NCBI GenBank assembly: GCA_001599755.1
Contig: BCHX01000008.1
Coordinates: 1,302,001-1,366,000 of the forward strand
DNA: 64,000 nucleotides
Reading direction: 5' to 3'
From: Gliomastix tumulicola
Taxonomy: Eukaryota > Ascomycota > Sordariomycetes > Hypocreales > Bionectriaceae
Shown one piece after another: positions 11,454 to 21,994 of this stretch; position 1 is the stretch's first letter, and every line of letters starts with the position of its first letter. A program made the translations under genes and the position numbers. The notes under the pieces are model-generated. The model did not search any database, was not told where the DNA came from, and saw only the letters and a program-made list of their open reading frames with translations.

Positions 11454-13431
11454 TCAACACCAGCACCCCTCAGAATCCCCCCGCCGGGATGAGCCGGGGA
11501 CAATCCGACGGTACTGCTTCTTCAAGAAGTCCCACGAGGAGACAAGCCCTACACGAATCTGCTTCAAGCAGGAAGAGAAACCAGATGCTACCACTGGCCA
11601 TCCATACGCCACAGCCAGACCGGCCAGAACTGACACTCCCACCGCAGCACCGAGGACCCATATCTTCAGTGTCCCAATCTCCGCAAAGTTCATGCCAAAC
11701 ACGGACGCGACGAGCATCAGTGGCGGCCAAACACTTGCAATTGAGCCAATCGTCGATGTGACCTTTGCCTGCATGGAAGCGTTGCGGAGTGCCTCGTCAC
11801 GGATAAGCACCTCCATCCCTTTCTGGCAGTCCGCCAGGATGGTTTCGGCGGACTGCCGCAGGTGGGAGAAATCCGCAAGGAGCAGCTGCGCCAGTGGGTT
11901 GAATGGCTTTTCGTGCCCCTTGCCTTCAAAGCCCGTCGATCCCTCGGGCTGCTTGCCCTTGGAGCCCATCGATCTCTCGGGCCGCTTGCCATCGGAGCCC
12001 ATCAATGTCGGCTTCACCACGTCCCAGTTCCGTATGACAGTCTCTGTGTCTACGATGGACGCAAGACACTTCTCAAGGAGAATCTTGAGATACTCAAGAT
12101 TGTCTATTGTTGTATCTTGCAGCGGCTTGCGTCGGCTGATTCCCAACTCATGCCGCATCTCGCGTCGAATTAAGTTGAGGACCCGATTCTGGGCGACAGC
12201 AGAGTCGCGAAAGAAGCCTTCCAACGCATGCAGAACGTCTTCAGAAGCAACCTTATTATCCAAGCCATACGGCCACGATGCTTTCCGGGCCAGCGACGAT
12301 TCTTTGGTTGGTGACGCAATGGGGTTCGAAGATCGCTTCGCAGATGGTGATTCTCCAGCAACCAACAGCGCTCCGTCTGTCTTCGATCCTTGCTGGGTCG
12401 ACAATCCTTGCTGGGTTCCTGGGACCGCCGATGCGTCCTGGTGGGTTGCGTCGGGCGGTTCTCGCCGGCGGGCTGCGTCGGCCGGCAGTGCTTCTTCGGA
12501 CTCCCATGGGCCATCTCTATTAGCACAGGCGTCCAGTCCACGTCCCACGTCCGTCAGGATAACAGCTACGAAATCGACATCATGTCAGCAAGACTCCCGA
12601 ATCTACTCGCGCACATTGACTAACCTTTCCAACCATGACCTTCATCCTCGACCAGGCCGATCGAAATGGTCTGCTCGATGATGCTCACGTCCTTGGTGAC
12701 AACGTGGTAGCCCCGCACGAGGGAATCTCCAGCATTTGCCTTGGCAACGAGGTTCTCGTGGTACGTCCGGAGTTTTCCCAACGCCTGCCTGCGCTGGTCT
12801 TCGAGGTTCTCCGGCGACGTGTCCCTACTAGGAACCCGGTTCTTAATGATACGCGGGACCTGCAGTGTGAAAACGCGCACATTGTCGGAGGGTAGTCGTG
12901 GTAGAGCGTGAAATGCGTGGTGGGTGGCAGGGTCGGGGTCGTCATCATCTGGAATCGAAGCCAAAAAATGAAAGTGACGTCGAAAGAGCGCGATGTCAAC
13001 TTTCGTTAGGCGGAAAACTCGGTCAAGGTTATCCGGGTGAGGAAATCCACGCATCAAAGTGAGCTTAGATCCCTCACCTCCTAGGGCGCCTGCGAAATCC
13101 TGTTCTTTTCTAGAAGAGGGAATTGGTTGGAGCTCTTCCTGGCCCTTGTTCGAATCGAGGGAACGGGTGAGAACGTTGAATTTATGATTTGGTGTGCCGA
13201 GGTTCCGTCGGTTCGAGAGGTTTTGTAGCAGTGTCTCGAAGCTACCATAATCTTCGAAGTCCACGTCAGCCTCGGCCAGCCGATGTGCCTCGTCGAGCAG
13301 GTTTCGCTGCGGGTCAGAACCCGCCGGCCCAGCTGAAGCTATGACAGTGTGAGCACTAGGTATCCATGGCCAATTCTAGGCCGAGACTGCCATCCATGAT
13401 GAGCATATATCAAGGGGGGAAACGTACTCAT
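11454..13431 (-). CDS. CorA-like Mg2+ transporter family membrane protein
   Basis: Two long exons plus a short first exon; about 609 aa. The last exon (12565-11454) joins the middle one across a 59-nt intron at 12624-12566 (donor GTTAGT, acceptor CGTAG), restoring WKAVILTDVGRGLD in frame. The start is less certain: ATG 13431-13429 followed by donor GTACGT at 13427 and an acceptor at 13339 (or 13333) gives MTSAGPAGSDPQRNLLDEAH; the middle exon has a stop just upstream, so some 5' intron is needed. The C-terminal part has two membrane segments with the CorA signature GMN between them (SVFGMNFAEIG, about residue 530), followed by IWVLGAAVGVSVLAGLAVAYG. The N-terminal half is soluble, as in fungal CorA-like proteins of the ZntB/CorA superfamily. 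Residues about 420-452 contain three imperfect GSxGKxPExS-like repeats. Transport of Mg2+ or another divalent metal is a family inference; many fungal members are uncharacterised. Confidence 0.75.
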
Positions 13432-15817
13432 TGTAGGTCCAGGGTGATAGTATCAAATGGGGAATCCAGGAAGAGATGTGCGGAAGTACCGAGAAATGAA
13501 GAGGATAACAGCAACAGTGGGCACGACAAGCGTCGAACGGCGGCAAGAAAAGAAGGCAAAAGGACAATGAGACGGGAGAAGGGAGAGGAAGTATGGGCGT
13601 CGTAGCAGTAACGCTCGAGGGCGGACGAATAGCGAGGGTAGATAACAACGACTCCGAGAATGACAGAACGATAGAGAGTGCAAGAATAGCAGCGAGAACA
13701 CCGTCAACACGTAGGTAAGACGGACGAAAAGGGTGTTGCCACAAGGGAAGCGATGCCCACAACAGCTATGAGAACGACGATGGTAGGCGCTGAGCGGTGG
13801 GCTACGGGGGCAGATTGAATCTGCAACAGTAGAGAATGGTGAGAGGAAGAGGAGGAGGAAGGAAAAGAAAGGGGGATGGGCGAGGACCTAAGTAAAGCCA
13901 GCACGGAGGGGGCACGTCCCATCCAGGGGAAGCTTCCAGACCTTGGCCTGTGACGGGAGCAGTTCACCGTGGTGATGTCAAATGAAGACGGGAAGGGACA
14001 TGCGCTGGAGCGCCACCAAGCCTTCATTTCGCGGATGTGACGGGTTGCTGCCTTCTCCTCCCCGGTGGCCAACGCACAAGATACCACGGAACCATTAGAG
14101 AGCAGGCATGACGATGATCATGGCCGCAGCTGGCTCGCCAACTCCGCATCCCTCAAGGCATAACTCAAGCATCCAATGCTCGAAGTGACCACAATCCCTT
14201 CCGATAGCAGGTCGGCGAGCATGCCTGCCAGGCTAGACCACACACTGACGTTTGCAATGAGTGTGAGTGGACGGACAAGGCTGTGGGGGCAGCGACATGC
14301 TGGCCGACTGAATGACAGCACGAGGGAGCCTGCAGACGCTGTGCGAGCAGGCGCAGTCGGTCTAGACTCCAGGGCGCTGGGACGGGATCGGCGGGTGCCC
14401 TCCACGACCAATGGCCGGCGTTGAAATCACCACGCGCTCCCTCGGCAATACTCGTTGTCGGTATTTGATGAAGTGTTTTGTTTGCTCGTTTGGAGCCTCG
14501 TTTGCGGTTGCCAGCGATCCAGGGCTGCTGATAAGCCGGGAAGGGGAGATGATGAGCGGCGCGCAGCAGCCGTGAAAGACGCTAGCGGATGGCTGTGAAA
14601 CCAGCCTGCCCTGTTTCTGCCCATGGGAGACTGGAGCGTAGGAACCAGCTGGCAAAGTGCAGCGTCCAGCTGTCAGATGCAGCAGCGGCCATGATTACAC
14701 AGGATGGAGAAGGCACCCTGAGAATGAGGGCCACCGTCTCAGGCACTGCTTTTTGACAAAAAAGAAAAAAAGATGGGAAAAAAAGGGGGGAGAAAATCAG
14801 GTTTTCGTTTGAAGCAACATGCAAATCCCCCGAGCAGGTAGATCCGTTTGCAAATGACCGCCCGGCCTGAAAAGTCAGCGATTTAGGGGGGGAAATGACA
14901 GAAGATCTTCTCTGTTTGGTCTTTTGCCCCGCTCTGCAGCCAAGCAAGGCGGTGTTTCGCCTCCCGTCTGGCTGCAGGTAATAATCAATAGCAAGTCATG
15001 GTGAGATCCCGGGCCAATTTCATCGCCAACGGAACAGTTGCCCCACCCGCAAAATCTCGGGGATGATGTAACCGCTCGGGCATGGGCCTTTCGTTCCATA
15101 GCGACTGGCGAGTGACGGCGTCGTTGATGGAAGTCTTTCCTCGCAGAAGCCGGAACCTAGAGAATGGCAGATTAGCAGGTCGCAAACGACGTTCCTTTTC
15201 CACAGCCTCGCCACGGTCAGTCAGTCTTGGTCAGTCTTCTCTCTCAGCGCGCCCGATCGGGATCGAGATGGCCAGGAGATTTGGCGTGAAGGCAACAACG
15301 GCGTTGGTCGAGCAGGGGGCTGACGGGAGGCGGCGCCGGAACAGAACAGCGGAGATGACGACGGCAGACATCAGTATGTTGGCGCGATAGCATCCCCCCT
15401 TTGCGACTTGTGCTGGATGCTGAGAATTGGCCCAGACAGAAGGGTGGCAGGAAATCTCTTCCCCTCATGCTGACACCCTGATTCTTGCACTTCGACCGAA
15501 GTTGGAAGTGGGTTGGCAGCCTCACGTGATGACTAAAGATCGCCCCAGAACGCGAGGAAGGAGCATCCGCCCTCTCTTGACGCTGGATCGTGACCTACCC
15601 TACAACCGACGGCTCATTAATCAAATCATGAGCATGTATCGCATGTCTCGCTCTCAAGAGGCCAAGGGTGCACACCATTGCAAGAATTGAACCTAGTGTA
15701 TGTACCATTAGACCAAAAATAAAAAGTTAACAATAAGAAAAGGCAAGTCTCAGCCACATACAACCCCCCCCCCCCCCCCCATCCTTCCAGGACTAGCTCT
15801 ACTAGGGCTTTTTTTTT
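13432..15817. other. Intergenic region, CorA-like gene upstream and ACH1 downstream flanks
   Basis: No convincing gene. 13440-13900 is purine-rich on the + strand, that is, pyrimidine-rich in the leader direction of the CorA-like gene. A tRNA-like fragment (A-box-like and B-box-like motifs only 9 nt apart) lies at 15680-15715 and is too short to be a tRNA. The right end is the 3' flank of ACH1. Confidence 0.6.
15764..15780 (+). repeat. C17 homopolymer in ACH1 3' flank
   Basis: Seventeen consecutive C on the + strand, so a G17 run in the ACH1 transcript direction about 38 nt after the stop codon if the 3' UTR reaches that far. Confidence 0.9.
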
Positions 15818-17566
15818 TTACCAGGGCTTCACCTTCTGCATGCTCCCCTCCTCCAGCAGCGCCTTGTGCATGTCGAAGCTGTTGAAGAGCAGGTGCGGCT
15901 CGTGGCCCCAGCCCTTCTTGAGGCACTCGAACTCGGCCTTCTCGAAGTAGTGCTTGAGGATGGGCTGGTAGACGGGGTGGGCGCACCGGTCGATGATGAC
16001 GCGGGCGCGCTCGCGGGGGCTCAGGCCGCGCACGTCGGCGAGCCCGTTCTCGGTGACGATGACGTCGAGGTCGTGCTCGGTCTGGTCGACGTGCGTGCAC
16101 ATGGGGACGATGCACGAGACGCCGTGGGGGTCCGTCTTGGAGGGCCGCGTCGAGGGGGTGTGCATGATGGAGTACTTGGAGGAGCGGAGGAAGTCGGCCG
16201 AGCCGCCGAGGCCGTTGAGCATGCGGGAGCCCATGACGTTGGTCGAGTTGGCGTGGGCGTAGATGTCGACCTCGACGGGCGTGTTCATGCCGATGACGCC
16301 GAGGCGGCGGATGATCTCGGGCGAGTTGGACACCTGCTGGCTGCGGAGCAGCAGCTTGTTGTGGTACGCCTCCCAGTTGTCGTAGAAGCGGCGGAAGCCG
16401 TCGGGCGAGAAGCGGATCGATGTGGCCGTCGCGAAGTCGAGCCGGCCCGAGTCGAAGAGGTCCAGGAACGTGTCCTGGATGACCTCGGTCCAGACCTTGA
16501 GGTTCTTGAAGTTGGACTTGTCGAGCCCGCCGATGATGGCGTTGGCCACGTTGCCGATGCCCGACTGCAGCGGCAGCAGCGACGGCGGGAGGCGTCCGTG
16601 CTTGACCTCGTGCTCGAAGAACTCAATCAGGTGGTCGGCGATGCGGAACGACGACTCGTCGGCGTCGGTGTTGGGCAGCGTGGCGTCCTGGTAGTCCGAC
16701 TCGACGATGCCGACCACCTTCTCCGGGTCGATGGGGATCGAGGTAGTACCAATGCGGTCCTCGACGCTCATGATGAGGTAGGGCTTGCGCCGGGGGGGCA
16801 GATCCGTCATGGTGATGTCGTGGAGGCCCTCAAAGGAGGGCAGGGCCGTGTTGACCTCAATGATGATCTGCACGACAGTCAGTTCACAGTCCTTTCCGGC
16901 GTCTTCAAACCCTGTCCCGGGTCACGCACCTTGTCAGCCATCTGGATGAGCTCAGGGGTCGCGCCGACCGAGGCGCCGGGGACGATGCTTCCGTCCTCCT
17001 TGATGTCGGTGGCCTCGACGACGACGACGTCGAGCTTGTTGTTGGGCCTGTCCTTGGTGTAGAAGCCGTAGATGAGGTCGACGGGGAACATGGACAGGTG
17101 CTTGTCAAAGAAATTGATGCGGCCCTCGTTGATGCCCTTGGCGATGGCCTTGCCGACCTGATGGGGGCTCCGGCGGTTGATCATGTCGAGCGACGCCCAC
17201 CTGTTCTCCGTCTCGGCGCCCGACGACGCGCCCACGAAGAGCGAGTACTTGAGCTGGCCCTGCAGGTTGTTCTTCTCGACGTGATCCGCCATGTAGGTGG
17301 GGATCTTCCTGCGCAGGGGGACTCATCGTCAGCGAGAAGCTCCCCGTCTGCTGGATCTCACCCGGCGCGCCCAATTGAGCCCGACGGGAGAGAAAGGAGG
17401 CGACTTACTTGGGATAGCCGACGCCGGTGAAGCCGGACCAGCCGATGTACGCGCCATTGGGGAAGTGCTGAAGCAGGTCCTCGGGCTTGCACAGCTTGTT
17501 CAGCATCGACGGGCGACGCACACGCGCCTGCAGCGCCGCCGAAGCGATGGGCTTGGTGAGCTGCAT
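15818..17566 (-). CDS. ACH1: Acetyl-CoA hydrolase / succinyl-CoA:acetate CoA-transferase
   Basis: Three exons (17566-17409, 17308-16930, 16867-15818), 528 aa, close to the usual fungal length. Introns: 17408-17309 (GTAAGT...GCGCAG) and 16929-16868 (GTGCGT...GTGCAG); both joints keep phase. The protein shows the CoA-transferase family I layout: GWSGFTGVGYPK near residue 50, a Gly-rich QSGIGNVANAIIGG near 280, and NLKVWTEVIQD near 302-312, whose Glu (about 308) matches the position of the Glu that forms the CoA thioester in this family. The C-terminal part holds VIVTENGLADVRG. Known fungal ACH1 proteins (acu-8 in Neurospora) are mitochondrial and move CoA between succinyl-CoA or propionyl-CoA and acetate, so they serve acetate use and detoxification of acyl-CoA. 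The N-terminus (MQLTKPIASAALQARVRR) suits a mitochondrial presequence. Confidence 0.95.
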
Positions 17567-18763
17567 TTTGCCGGCAGGGACAGAGCAGCTATCGAGGTTG
17601 TGTCGTCCGGCCGGTTATGAAAAAAAGACGGGACGGCAATTCGCGTGAAAAAGCTCCCCCCACGTCACCGGTTCCTTATCGTGAGAGTCGCTAGCGTGCC
17701 TGATGAGACGGCAACAGCAACACGCGCGCGAGGAATGAGGATGAGGGAAGGGAGTGAGTATCACGACGAAGGGGGGAAAGGGAAGAAAAGAACAAGAAGA
17801 GAAGCTTCTGAAGCTCCGGACCGAATTGGATGGTATTTATTCATCAGGCGAGTGGTCAGGCTCGAGGACATTTATTGGGACGGACCCCTGGGCGAGACCC
17901 GGACTAGCCGTTTTCAGCGTCAATAATTGGGAACGGAGACGCAATGGGCTTAGTGGAACCTGGAGACGAGCCCTTCCAGTGGTTACGTTACCTACTCGAG
18001 CGCCTCGGTGTATTACGGTTTGGCACACCGTCGACCGTCCCGCCGTCCAGATACCAGATAACGGATAAGATAAGAGGGCAGGATAAGTCTTGTTCCTGAA
18101 CCCGGACCATCCCGTCCATCCCATGCTGAGTCCCCGAATGCCTCTTTCACATCCAAAGCTCCCGACACTCGACCATCGCCTGTTACATCTCGCCATTTCA
18201 CTCGCATGAACAAGACACAGCTCCCCACACATTACGTAGCTCGTTGCATGCCCCTCCCTCTACACCCACTCGCCGGCATGGCGGCAATGCCCGGCAGAAA
18301 GCTCGGTATCGTGGAATTCATAGCCAGAGACCCAATCACGATGGGCGGATTGCAGGGCCCTTGCCTGTCTGAGCGCTGCTCCCGTCCACAAACCCGGGGT
18401 CTTGGTGGTGCCCCTCTTCCGTTCGACCGAAACCACGCCACCATACCGCACAAGGACCTGTCAAGCTCTGGGGCTGGGGATGAATCACGATGCATGCCAT
18501 TCATTGGCTGCTGGGTAAATAGAGTAAGTAGTGTCGCATCGTTTTCCTTTATTCTTCTCTCCGTCGCATCGGATGCCACGCGAGCAATTGTTCTTATTTC
18601 AAGCTGGGTGAGGCATGGACGAAGATCCGATGCTCGGGTGAGCTGCTCCGAGCCTGGAGCTAAAATGACTACCCTACACAATCTCACTCCCGAGGCGAAG
18701 GGACTGCTTTTCCGGCTGGTGACCGCACTCCTCCTCCTCCCACCACTCCCTCTTCCCCCGGCT
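17567..18763. other. Intergenic region between ACH1 and deaminase gene
   Basis: Upstream region of ACH1 and downstream region of the deaminase gene. I see no coding signal; the reading frames here are antisense or random. No repeat of note. Confidence 0.5.
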
Positions 18764-19306
18764 TCATCCTTTCTTCGCATACCCCAGCCTCGTCCACCTC
18801 TCCACGTGCAGAGCCTTGACCTCATCCTCCAGCCCTCCCACCGGCCCCCGCACCTCGAGCCCAGGCGCCACCTCCCCGATCGCCAGCGGCCTCAACTTGC
18901 CCGCCGGCACACCGTGCTCCTCCATCCAGCGCCCGTACTGCGCCGTCGACGACGCGTACACGATGGCGCCCAGCCCGCAGTAGGCGTGCGCGGCGGCGCA
19001 CATGGCGCAGTGCTCGCCCGACGTGTACACGGTCGCGGCGGCGCGCTCCTCGGGTGCGAGGTTGAGCTGGGCCCAGCGGGCGAGGGTGAACTCCGGGTGC
19101 AGCGTCGCGTCCGGGCGGCCGTCGACGGACGGGTCCGAGGGCGAGGCCGAGGGGGAGCCGGTGACGGTGCGGTTGCGGTCGGTCTGGAGGACGGTGCCGG
19201 TGCGGGAGACGAGGACGGAGCCGAAGGGGGCGTCGCCGGCGTGGAGGGCCTCGCGGGCGAGCGAGACGGCGAGCCTGAGGTGGGTGAGGTCTGAGGGGGA
19301 TGCCAT
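18764..19306 (-). CDS. Zinc-dependent nucleoside (CMP/dCMP-type) deaminase
   Basis: One exon, 180 aa from ATG 19306. The cytidine/deoxycytidylate deaminase fold is shown by HPE at residues 70-72 (zinc ligand His and proton-shuttle Glu, spelled HAE in most relatives) and SGEHCAMC at 97-103, which supplies the two Cys ligands. GDAPFGSVLV at 24-33 is the substrate-side strand found in guanine deaminase and tRNA-adenosine deaminase relatives. A Ser/Pro/Gly loop (about 50-66) precedes the HPE motif. The protein stands alone and lacks added RNA-binding parts, so a free base or nucleoside is the likelier substrate, but the sequence does not tell which. Same strand as ACH1, with separate promoters. 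Confidence 0.85.
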   Translation of the reverse strand: MASPSDLTHLRLAVSLAREALHAGDAPFGSVLVSRTGTVLQTDRNRTVTGSPSASPSDPSVDGRPDATLHPEFTLARWAQLNLAPEERAAATVYTSGEHCAMCAAAHAYCGLGAIVYASSTAQYGRWMEEHGVPAGKLRPLAIGEVAPGLEVRGPVGGLEDEVKALHVERWTRLGYAKKG

Positions 19307-19972
19307 GGTGGCTGGAGATTGGAGATTGGAGATTGGGGCGTCGATGTGAAGGTGAGGTGAGGTGAGTGAAATCGATTACGTCGTGGTGTCTTTTGAGAGA
19401 GTACTGGACCATCGCAAATGCAAACCCAGCCGAGGTGGCCAAGTGCCCGGGCTCTAGACCCCACCCGCACTCTGTCATCAACTACCCTGTAGCTACTAGA
19501 GGGTCAATCGTCGCCTTGGGCAGCAGACAGGTCCTGGTTATTCTTTAGCTTGAGCTTCTCCTGATTACTGGAGAGTGTCTGGGTGAACGGTTCTATACAA
19601 TTGTGAAGCTTGTAATGAGATCCCATCCCAAGAGCTGCATCACGACAAAGAATTGGGCTTCTACTGGTTAGGGCCTCCGACGGCATCTGAGCAGGGGCGC
19701 TGAATATGATTTCTCAACGCAATGTCTCAACTTAGAATGCGGACGTCCTCCTTAGCTTAGAAAGTGTAGGTAGGTCTCCATGTCGATATATGCGTTCGAT
19801 CAACAGGCCTGAGAAGCTTTTCAAACCCCAAGAGCTCATATAACCAAGCATGCAAATGCTCTGAGAGTATTAAAATCTGTTACAGTATTCCCACTTCAAA
19901 GGACCAATGGTCCCGTGTCACTCCGGATAATTATGCGATTTTTGCTTTGGAGACTATAGGAATTATTAAGAT
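19307..19972. other. Intergenic region, deaminase upstream and HET gene downstream
   Basis: Contains the deaminase promoter at the left. The right two thirds, the 3' flank of the HET gene, are richer in AT than the surroundings. I see no gene, RNA or repeat. Confidence 0.45.
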
Positions 19973-21639
19973 TTACGATAGATCGTGGCATCTAAGGCGT
20001 AAAGTAAAATAGGAAAATGGCAATGCAGATTTCGGATGTTCTTTCTGTGGGAAATACCAGGATCTTGGTGCCTCTCCCACCTTGTCAAGAGCGAGGGCAA
20101 CACGCACCTTTCGACCGTTAACAGAGAAATCCACATGTTGTTGGCCCCTCGGAAGGCTACCAGCGCCTTCAATCTCGGACCAGAGCAGAGAAGTCATGCT
20201 GCTGGACGAGTCCAGCGCTCTTTGTAGATTGCGTGGACATGCACCACGAGAATGAAGCTCGCAGTTGGGTGTGCTGTCTTCATGATTGCACAGAATGACC
20301 AATTCGATCAACTGACCGTCAACTTCGTAGTTTATGAGCAGGGCCAAGGCTTCGAATATAGGAGTATGCCACTTGTACGGCTTTGGCCTGAGGAAGATAC
20401 GATTGGTTGCATCCCAGAGAGCTTGCGGGGTTGCCGTGGCTAGGACCAGGCTGGGGTCATATGGTAGGTGAATTCCGTTGTATCTATGCCTTAGGGTTTG
20501 GGCTATTGCCTTGCCGGGGTCCGTTACGAGATAAAAGCCGGTGGAAGATAGATTGCTGAGACTCCGGAAGCAATGACCGGGGTTCTCTTTCAAGAGCGCA
20601 GGACTGGGATCCATGATTCCAGCACCAATCCGGCAGATGGTATGGGGGCTTAGCCTGGAGAGAACAATACCCTCAATGCCCTCAAGGTTCTGGCCTTGCC
20701 GCCGTTTAATCCTTAGGCAAAGAATGTACTGGAGATCTCCTCCGTCCAGGGGGACGACCACCCGCAGAGGAGTATCGCCAGTGATGAAGAGACCTTTGTT
20801 CGTAACGGAGATAGAATCTGAGTTGTCTGTAAACCCAGCTATCGAGTCACAGCCGTGGAAATCTGATGGTTCTTGAGCAAGAACCCCCACGAGACCACTT
20901 GACCACCCATCCAGTTGCTTACTCCATGCTAGGATGGTAATGTCGTTGTCGCGACGTAGAATCTCCTCCTGCAGTCGACGGAATGCCATTGTACCCTCTC
21001 CATAGAGAAGCGGCATGCTGACACCTAGGATGCCGAGTAGGCAGTAGGCCATATCTTCTGGACGGGTGGTCGTCCGACAGGCTGACCAGGACAGTCTAGC
21101 TGCGACGGAGAAAATGCTGACAGACTCCGGAGTAGGATGATGGAACCAGGAACACCTGTTACTTCGCTTATAATCTTTGCATGCTCAATCTTCGTTCCAC
21201 GGGCCTCCCAGTTCATATCGTAGAACTCCACACGTGCCGGGGCGATCAGCTCTTGCAGCGTCCACCCCCGAGTGACCCATCTGCAGTTCTTGATCTCCTC
21301 AAACGGCTGCCCAGCGTCGAGGTCTTCCAGCGCGGCGTAGCAGATTGCTGACCGCTGGTACCATTGATACATTGAGTTGATGGCCTCGCTGAGCTCGGCG
21401 CTGCTGGACTTGTCGATGCAGCAGCTGTCTATCCAGGCGAACTCCAGCCCCTGTCGATGGGCGATGCGGCATGTCTGCCTGATCTTCGCGAAGCCTCGCT
21501 TTTCCTGGGCAGCCCCGGAGCTCATGTCCTGGAACGTCACCTCGTCCGCCTGCCATGTGTGCGATAGTATTGCATACGGCGGGACAGGGTCGAAGGGGAA
21601 ATCATGTAATTCAAGTGTGGTCGTGTTAATGAGCCTCAT
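19973..21639 (-). pseudogene. HET-domain protein gene with a +1 frameshift
   Basis: Heterokaryon-incompatibility family. From ATG 21639 the first frame reads MRLINTTTLELHDF, then the HET domain: YAILSHTW, GLEFAWIDSCCIDKSSSAEL, MYQWYQRSAICYAAL and RGWTLQELIAP. After LLRSLSA (to about 21115) the frame should continue as FSVAARLSWSACRTTTRPED and MAYCLLGILGVSMPLLYGEG, but those lie one base out of frame. The extra base falls in an AAAA run (TTTT in gene direction) at 21111-21114. No GT-AG intron that I can find restores phase without deleting conserved residues. Everything after the shift is open to the stop at 19973 (a tail of over 300 residues without a motif I recognise). So this is either a recent pseudogene, an inactive allele of an incompatibility gene, or a base-call error. 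HET proteins trigger cell death after fusion of unlike hyphae. Confidence 0.7.
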
Positions 21640-21994
21640 GTCTAATAGGATGTGTGTTGAGATGAAGCAATTCCACAGACAGGTAGGGAGTGATGTGGAA
21701 GTCGGATACTTTGAACGAACTGAGAAATCTCTCATAGAGTACACCTATTGCCTGCGCCTGCGGAGCTTGCCACTCCGATCTTCTTCTCACTTAGAACGTG
21801 GCACCAATCAGCAGAGATTGTTGCGACTGAGATTCATCGCAGCGAGGCGGGGTGCTTACTGAGAAGGGTGACAAAATTAAAGCATTTTACTTTGTCTGGT
21901 GTCGTGCAGTGCTTGTATGTGCATGACGACGAGCTGGAGCATCCTGGCCTGGTACTTGAGCAAATTAGTATCTAGCATTATCATTACACTGAAG
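21640..21994. other. Short intergenic region between ferric reductase and HET gene
   Basis: HET gene leader and 3' flank of the ferric reductase. The HET frame stays open upstream to an ATG at 21744, but the family start MRLxNTxTLEL at 21639 is preferred. No other feature seen. Confidence 0.5.

Noticed and set aside
15680..15715. Candidate tRNA gene on the minus strand
   Set aside because: A-like and B-like boxes are only 9 bases apart and no acceptor stem or anticodon arm can form; kept only as a low-interest finding.
15866..17062. 398-codon frame antisense to ACH1
   Set aside because: A Val/Asp/Gly-rich shadow created by GC-biased third positions on the coding strand; it runs through an ACH1 intron.
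18206..19294. 362-codon frame antisense to the deaminase
   Set aside because: Low-complexity Arg/Gly/Val product with no family match, explained by the sense gene.
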